Below are positions 26,869 to 30,991 of a DNA stretch of 30,991 bases, in pieces. The DNA lies in IMG/VR virus record IMGVR_UViG_3300020317_000006, positions 1 through 30,991 of that record, one strand, 5' to 3'. Positions within the stretch are counted from its first letter, which is position 1. Every line of letters starts with the position of its first letter. The notes below the pieces were generated by a model. It was not told where the DNA came from and did not search any database. It was given only the letters and a program-made list of their open reading frames with translations. The stretch comes from a virus. Both the position numbers and the translations under genes were made by a program.

Positions 26869-29466
26869 ATGGCTACGTTTTCGATTTCAGCAACGGCAAG
26901 AAAAGCCCAGGCATCCGGCAACGGCAGCGCTGGCCCCTTCAGTTTCGCGTTCCAAGTAAATTCACAATCTGAAGTGGACGTCTTTGTCGACACGACACTC
27001 AAAACGCTGAGTACACATTACACTGTCTCACTTGCATCAAACGGCACTGGAACGGTTTCGTTTACGACCGGCAACTTTCCGTCATCATCCCAGACAATAA
27101 CAATAATGGGTGACGCTCCACTGTCTAGGACATCTGTTTACACCTCCGGTGGGAACATTACCGCGGCGGCACTTGAGAGCGATTTCGACACGAACGTGAT
27201 GGTTCAGCAGCAACAGCAAGAGCTTCTTTCACGAACAGTCAAAGCTCCGGTGGATGACGCCGCGAGCGTAGACCTGACGCTCCCAAATAAGGACGCCAGA
27301 AAAGGAAAAATCTTAGGCTTCAACAGCACAAGTGGAAACCCAGAAGCGACGCAGCAAGTAACTGGCGCGGCAGTTAATGTGTCCACTGTGTCGGCAGGTG
27401 GAAATGCAACAGCTTCTGTCGCTGTATCTGGCGGCACAGCCACTTTCGCGCTGGGTATTCCTACCGGTGCTACTGGCGCGCAGGGTGCGCAGGGTGCGCA
27501 GGGCAACGCTGGAAGTACTGGTCCCCAAGGCAACTCAGGTAGTAGCTACACTCACCCAAACCACAGCGGGGAAGTGACAAGTACTTCAGATGGAGCCACG
27601 GTTATAGCCTCGAACGTGGTCGACCAAGATAACTTAAAAGTGTCAAACGAGCCGACCAATGGATACGTATTGTCCGCTCAAAGTTCAAACGCTGGCGGTT
27701 TAACTTGGGTAGCGGCAAGCGGCGGTGGTTATAGTTTACCCACAGCAGCGGGTTCCACGCTAGGTGGCGTAAAGGTCGGTAGTAATCTTTCTATAAACGG
27801 AGCTGGCGTACTCAGCGCTACCGACACAAACACAACGTACAGCGTTGGCGATGGTGGCCTTAGTCAAAACAACTTTACTAATGAAGATCATACTAAGCTT
27901 AATAGCATTGAGGCTAGTGCGAATAACTACTCACACCCCAACGGCAACGGGAACGAACACATTCCAGCAAACGGTTCGGCTGGACAGTTTTTAAAATATG
28001 ACCATGCAGGTACAGCCGTCTGGGCGGCTGACAATAACACAACTTACTCGGTTGGTGACGGCGGCTTGACGACTAACGACTTCACTAATGCAGACCATAC
28101 AAAGCTTAATGGGATAGCATCTGGAGCCACCGCATTTACAAATTCAAACGCAGTGTCAGCCGTAACCGCCGCGCATCTCGATATGGGTGGAAAGCGCGTG
28201 TTGTTTGGCAACCTTTATAGTGCAGTTAGCGATTTGCCTAGCGCATCAACTTATCACGGAATGTTTGCTCACGTTCATGCTACTGGCCTCGCATATTACG
28301 CCCACGCCGGAGCTTGGGTGCCACTTGCGCGGTCGTCGGATATTCCCACGGTTGGAGACGGCGGTCTGAGCGAGATTAATTTCACGTCTGCCGACCATAC
28401 GAAATTGAACGGCATCACCGCATCCGCGAATAATTATACCCACCCAAATCACTCCGGAGAAGTAGTCTCGTCGGCAGATGGGGCGCAGGTTATCAGTGAC
28501 AATGTCGTTGACGAAGCCAACCTAAAAATCAGCAATACGGGCACAAATGGTCATTTTCTGTCGTATCAGTCCGGCAATACGGGTGGCCTCACATGGGCGG
28601 CGGCAAGTGGTGGCGGTGCTGACCTTTATGCTGCCAATGAAAGTAGTCCAACAGCACAACCTTCGGCAACTGGAACTAACTCAGTCGCAATTGGTGACGA
28701 AAGTGTCAGCACCGGAACAAACAGTTTTACTGGACCTGAATCCCGCGCCAGTGGAACGAATTCTTTTGCATTGGGCATCGCTAACAACAGCACGAGCTAC
28801 GGCGCTACTGGTAATAACACTATCGCTATAGGTCAAATTTGTAAAGCCACAGCCAGCGGTGCTGTTGCTATCGGAAACACTAACTCATCTACAGGTGACT
28901 TATCATTATGTCTTGGGGCTGGCAATCTGTCTAGTGCCTCGGGTGGCGTGTGTATCGGCAGGGATCAATGGAATCCTAAATCTGATGCAATCAGCATGGG
29001 GAGGTATACTAAGCCTGATTCGAATAACTCCTTAGTATGGTCTTCTGGCAGGTTCAACGACCACGGGGATGCCCAATCTAGTACAATCATAGTACGAGCA
29101 GCAACCACCGATGCTACAGTTACAACAATGTCTACCGGACCTACTCCTCAAACCTACAATCAAATAAACATTTCTGTGTATAGAGCAGTGGCCTTCTCAG
29201 CACTAATTGTTGCTCGTGAAGATAAAGATAACGGTAGTGATAATGCTGCATTTAAAATCGAGGGATTGATTAGTAGAGAAGCAGATGAAAACACAACTGT
29301 TCTTGATGCTTCCAATAAGACTACGATTAGCAACCCCCATAGCTGGGACGTAAACGTATCTGCTGACACAACTACAGGTCTACTAAAGTTTGCTGTAACT
29401 GGTGCATCGTCAAAGAACATAAAGTGGGTTTGTACCGTAACAACTTCTGAAGTGAAATATACATAA
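26869..29466 (+). CDS. Tail fibre protein
   Basis: An 865-residue fibre built of modules. Residues 1-130 match the T7 gp17 N-terminal attachment domain (GPFSFAFQVNSQSEVDVFVD, strands, then LESDFDTNVMVQQQQQELLS). Residues 195-225 are a collagen-like G-x-y stretch (GATGAQGAQGAQGNAGS). Residues 228-583 hold repeats: a 60-residue unit THPNHSGEV...GLTW(V/A)AASGGG occurs at 228-287 and 524-583, and VGDGGL...F(T)..DHTKLN occurs three times. Residues about 604-705 are YadA-head-like repeats (NSVAIG, NSFALG, NTIAIG, GAVAIG). The last 150 residues probably form the receptor-binding tip. AAGGA stands before the ATG. Confidence 0.85.
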   Translation: MATFSISATARKAQASGNGSAGPFSFAFQVNSQSEVDVFVDTTLKTLSTHYTVSLASNGTGTVSFTTGNFPSSSQTITIMGDAPLSRTSVYTSGGNITAAALESDFDTNVMVQQQQQELLSRTVKAPVDDAASVDLTLPNKDARKGKILGFNSTSGNPEATQQVTGAAVNVSTVSAGGNATASVAVSGGTATFALGIPTGATGAQGAQGAQGNAGSTGPQGNSGSSYTHPNHSGEVTSTSDGATVIASNVVDQDNLKVSNEPTNGYVLSAQSSNAGGLTWVAASGGGYSLPTAAGSTLGGVKVGSNLSINGAGVLSATDTNTTYSVGDGGLSQNNFTNEDHTKLNSIEASANNYSHPNGNGNEHIPANGSAGQFLKYDHAGTAVWAADNNTTYSVGDGGLTTNDFTNADHTKLNGIASGATAFTNSNAVSAVTAAHLDMGGKRVLFGNLYSAVSDLPSASTYHGMFAHVHATGLAYYAHAGAWVPLARSSDIPTVGDGGLSEINFTSADHTKLNGITASANNYTHPNHSGEVVSSADGAQVISDNVVDEANLKISNTGTNGHFLSYQSGNTGGLTWAAASGGGADLYAANESSPTAQPSATGTNSVAIGDESVSTGTNSFTGPESRASGTNSFALGIANNSTSYGATGNNTIAIGQICKATASGAVAIGNTNSSTGDLSLCLGAGNLSSASGGVCIGRDQWNPKSDAISMGRYTKPDSNNSLVWSSGRFNDHGDAQSSTIIVRAATTDATVTTMSTGPTPQTYNQINISVYRAVAFSALIVAREDKDNGSDNAAFKIEGLISREADENTTVLDASNKTTISNPHSWDVNVSADTTTGLLKFAVTGASSKNIKWVCTVTTSEVKYT
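27478..27504 (+). repeat. Three-copy 9-bp tandem repeat in the fibre gene
   Basis: GCGCAGGGT is repeated at 27478, 27487 and 27496, the last copy ending in C instead of T. It encodes Gly-Ala-Gln triplets in the collagen-like rod. Because the unit is three codons, replication slippage would change rod length without breaking the frame. Confidence 0.8.
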
Positions 29467-29493
29467 TAACTTGCGCGAAAAAAGGATATACCA

Positions 29494-29799
29494 ATGGCTA
29501 TTCAACACAATATCGTAGAGGGTGCCTCACAATATGGCATCGCTTTTAATAACGCTTACTACCGGATCGTGACAGCATCAGTCAGCCGCCAGCGCGGTGA
29601 TGGTCCTAAGTTTACAGTAATGATTGACCTGTCAGCATATGCGACAGCAACACCAACTGATGACACTCGCGAGGTAGACTTTAAGCGCTATGAAGCCGAC
29701 CTCGACGCTGTTGAAGCAGCATCTGGTGCTACGTTCACAGCCAAATGCTATGCGTGGGTTATGGGTCAAAGCGATATGTCTGGCAGCACAGCGGTTTAG
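29494..29799 (+). CDS. Small tail-region protein
   Basis: A 101-residue protein between the fibre and a second tail gene. It appears to be a single mixed alpha/beta domain (QYGIAFNNAYYRIVTASVSR, PKFTVMIDLSAYATATPTDD, REVDFKRYEADLDAVEAASG, TFTAKCYAWVM) and has no signal peptide. Small proteins of this appearance often follow fibre genes in short-tailed and siphovirus genomes. AAAGGA lies about 10 bases before the ATG. Function is unknown; a fibre accessory or baseplate-type role is inferred from position only. Confidence 0.6.
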   Translation: MAIQHNIVEGASQYGIAFNNAYYRIVTASVSRQRGDGPKFTVMIDLSAYATATPTDDTREVDFKRYEADLDAVEAASGATFTAKCYAWVMGQSDMSGSTAV

Positions 29800-29808
29800 G
29801 AGAACAAT

Positions 29809-30411
29809 ATGAGCCTCACGATAAATCACCAGACCAACGATATTTCAGCCACCAGTGGCTCGGTCACTGTTGATGGAAATGGCGTATCTGACTATGTACA
29901 TATTAGTACACAAACAGTTAGCAGTGCTACAGCGCAAGTTGAATTTGATTTGAGTAGTTCCGCTTATGGTAGCTATTATATATTTGCACATGATTGTGCT
30001 TTTAGTGCCGCCCCTTCAAACGAGTATTGTTTATTTTTCATTTTTTATAATGGTGCATACAACAGTAATTCTGTTGGCACTAACAGAATGAGCATTAAGT
30101 ATCAACGAGGGACAGAGAGCGCTAGTAGTATAGCAACATCTGCGGCTTGGGCATATACCACTACCATGCGTTCAGGCACCACCCCATCTACCTCGACAAG
30201 GTTTGGCTTTAGTGGAATGATTGGTGGACGGACTAATAGCCCAATTGATCTTAATGGTTATTTTGTTACCGGCACTAGTTCTTCTGCCGCGCCTCGAATT
30301 CGAGGTATTGCACCAAACACAAGTGGCAACATGACACATATGATAGTCAAACCTTCGACAACAACTTTTGCTGCAGGCAAATTCGCACTCTATGGATTGA
30401 AGGACGCCTAA
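29809..30411 (+). CDS. Probable second fibre-tip or virion surface protein
   Basis: A 200-residue protein rich in Ser, Thr, Gly and short strands (SLTINHQTNDISATSGSVTV, YGSYYIFAHDCAFSAAP, STRFGFSGMIGGRTNSPIDL), ending in FALYGLKDA, a form common at the ends of phage surface proteins with jelly-roll domains. It may bind receptor or cap the fibre. TAGGAG overlapping the previous stop serves as its ribosome site, and its stop abuts the next start. The gene is AT-rich relative to head genes, as expected for a recently exchanged host-range determinant. Confidence 0.55.
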   Translation: MSLTINHQTNDISATSGSVTVDGNGVSDYVHISTQTVSSATAQVEFDLSSSAYGSYYIFAHDCAFSAAPSNEYCLFFIFYNGAYNSNSVGTNRMSIKYQRGTESASSIATSAAWAYTTTMRSGTTPSTSTRFGFSGMIGGRTNSPIDLNGYFVTGTSSSAAPRIRGIAPNTSGNMTHMIVKPSTTTFAAGKFALYGLKDA

Positions 30412-30669
30412 ATGAAAAAATTAGTAAACAATGTAAGTGTTGAAATGACCGCGCATGAGATTGAAGAGCATGAAGCGGCAACGCCGACCGCTTTGCTTGA
30501 GGCTTACGCACGGGAGCGTCGTGACTTACTGCTATCCCAAACTGATTGGATGGCTAACAGTGATGTTACCATGTCAGCACAATGGCGCACGTATCGTAGT
30601 GCATTACGCAACCTACCCGCACAAGCTGGGTTTCCTACAAGCGTAACTTGGCCGACTGAGCCTAGTTAA
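30412..30669 (+). CDS. Tail fibre assembly/tail chaperone-like protein
   Basis: An 85-residue protein with the C-terminal pattern of phage tail assembly chaperones (Phage_tail_APC type): RRDLLLSQTDWMANSDVTMS, then QWRTYRSALRNLPAQAGFP and a closing VTWPTEPS. The TDW...SD...W..YR..LR..P.Q.gFP..v.WP signature is clear. The N-terminal 30 residues are variable. Directly after the two surface-protein genes, it is expected to help fibre or tip folding. It starts on the base after the previous stop. Confidence 0.7.
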   Translation: MKKLVNNVSVEMTAHEIEEHEAATPTALLEAYARERRDLLLSQTDWMANSDVTMSAQWRTYRSALRNLPAQAGFPTSVTWPTEPS

Positions 30670-30673
30670 TGAT

Positions 30674-30904
30674 GTGAAATGTTTATTTGCTCTTATATTT
30701 TTAGGCGGATGTGCAGAAATAAGAATGCCGCCACCAATTTCATTGCCGTCACTTTGCATGGGGGAAGAAGCCTGTGAGAACAGGAAGTCAGCAAAAACTC
30801 TGGCGGATATGGGCTACATCGATGCGGCGCTTCAAATCATCTGTGACGATAAAAATGTTAAGGATATTCTGGAGGCGGAATGCGGTTCAAGTGTCTTGCA
30901 GTAG
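30674..30904 (+). CDS. Small lipoprotein, possible spanin component
   Basis: A 76-residue protein with a lipoprotein signal: MKCLFALIFLGGC, with lipobox L-G-G-C and the lipidated Cys at residue 13. The mature part is short, Pro-rich at first (RMPPPISLPSLC), and has four further Cys. Its GTG start comes just after the chaperone gene; an ATG two bases upstream is followed at once by a stop. Short phage lipoproteins after tail genes are often outer-membrane spanins (Rz1-like) of the lysis cassette. A partner endolysin and holin are not in the window, so this is a possibility only. Confidence 0.5.
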   Translation: MKCLFALIFLGGCAEIRMPPPISLPSLCMGEEACENRKSAKTLADMGYIDAALQIICDDKNVKDILEAECGSSVLQ

Positions 30905-30991
30905 CGTTAAGTTTGTTGACTTCTCCATGCGCTGGACAAGACGGGAGCGTTGAGGGTGATTTTAATAGCAACACGGGAAACAACGGGAGCA
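30880..30991 (+). CDS. Secreted phage protein, cut by the window edge
   Basis: A partial gene: MRFKCLAVALSLLTSPCAGQ, a likely signal peptide, followed by DGSVEGDFNSNTGNNGS and the end of the window. The ATG overlaps the lipoprotein gene by 25 bases; GGAGG at 30871-30875 is 4 bases upstream. Asn/Ser/Gly-rich mature regions like this occur in phage envelope-directed proteins near lysis genes. Only 37 residues are visible, so no function can be assigned. Confidence 0.5.
   Translation, partial: MRFKCLAVALSLLTSPCAGQDGSVEGDFNSNTGNNGS

Noticed and set aside
26869-30669. Diversity-generating retroelement, suggested by the BPP-1-like gene order
   Set aside because: No reverse transcriptase gene and no template/variable repeat pair were seen near the fibre or surface-protein genes.
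1-30991. CRISPR arrays, tRNA genes, insertion sequences
   Set aside because: No regularly spaced direct repeats, no cloverleaf with a T-loop GGTTCGAATC-type signature, and no transposase or terminal inverted repeats were found.

Overview
The window reads as about 31 kb of a tailed-phage genome with a short-tailed (podovirus) virion. In order it carries small and large terminase, a T7-gp8-like portal, scaffold, capsid, T7-gp11/gp12-like tail tube proteins, large ejection (internal virion) proteins and a fibre with a T7-gp17-like N-terminus. No phage RNA polymerase, DNA polymerase, helicase, tRNA or tyrosine integrase is visible, so this is not an autonomous T7-type phage. Replication looks lambda-like: an initiator gene with an origin inside it that recruits the host replisome. 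The combination (RecT plus YqaJ-type exonuclease, DUF1064 nuclease, Dcm, BPP-1-like head genes, GC near 50%) resembles podoviruses of marine Proteobacteria, perhaps Alphaproteobacteria; the host is an inference.

Layout. (1) 1-4230, leftward: a short serine recombinase coupled to a winged-helix regulator, an unknown protein, then an operon of a small membrane protein, YqaJ-type exonuclease, RecT annealase and a LexA-type DNA-binding domain, probably ended by a hairpin at 22-56. (2) 4231-4329: divergent control region. (3) 4330-8003, rightward early operon: ribbon-helix-helix protein, DUF1064 nuclease, DnaA-domain-IV reading frame, second nuclease, cytosine methyltransferase with an overprinted frame, zinc-finger peptide, replication initiator with candidate origin, SSB-like protein. 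(4) 7984-13949: packaging and head genes, closed by a strong intrinsic terminator. (5) 13995-14193: a folded leader RNA in front of the capsid gene. (6) 14194-26821: capsid, putative cement, tail tube and ejection proteins. (7) 26869 to the end: fibre, accessory tail proteins, assembly chaperone, a lipoprotein and a secreted protein cut by the window edge.

The most unusual points are these. A -1 frameshift signal (slippery A AAA AAG, 5-nt spacer, perfect 7-bp hairpin) would join a complete PD-(D/E)XK nuclease to a DnaA domain IV that has no good start of its own. Perfect DnaA boxes and palindromic iterons lie inside the initiator gene, and the same palindrome recurs before the capsid gene. 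The capsid leader forms a three-way junction and holds a 7-nt perfect anti-Shine-Dalgarno. A protein-like second frame lies inside the methyltransferase gene. No database or folding program was available; family names come from motif recognition.
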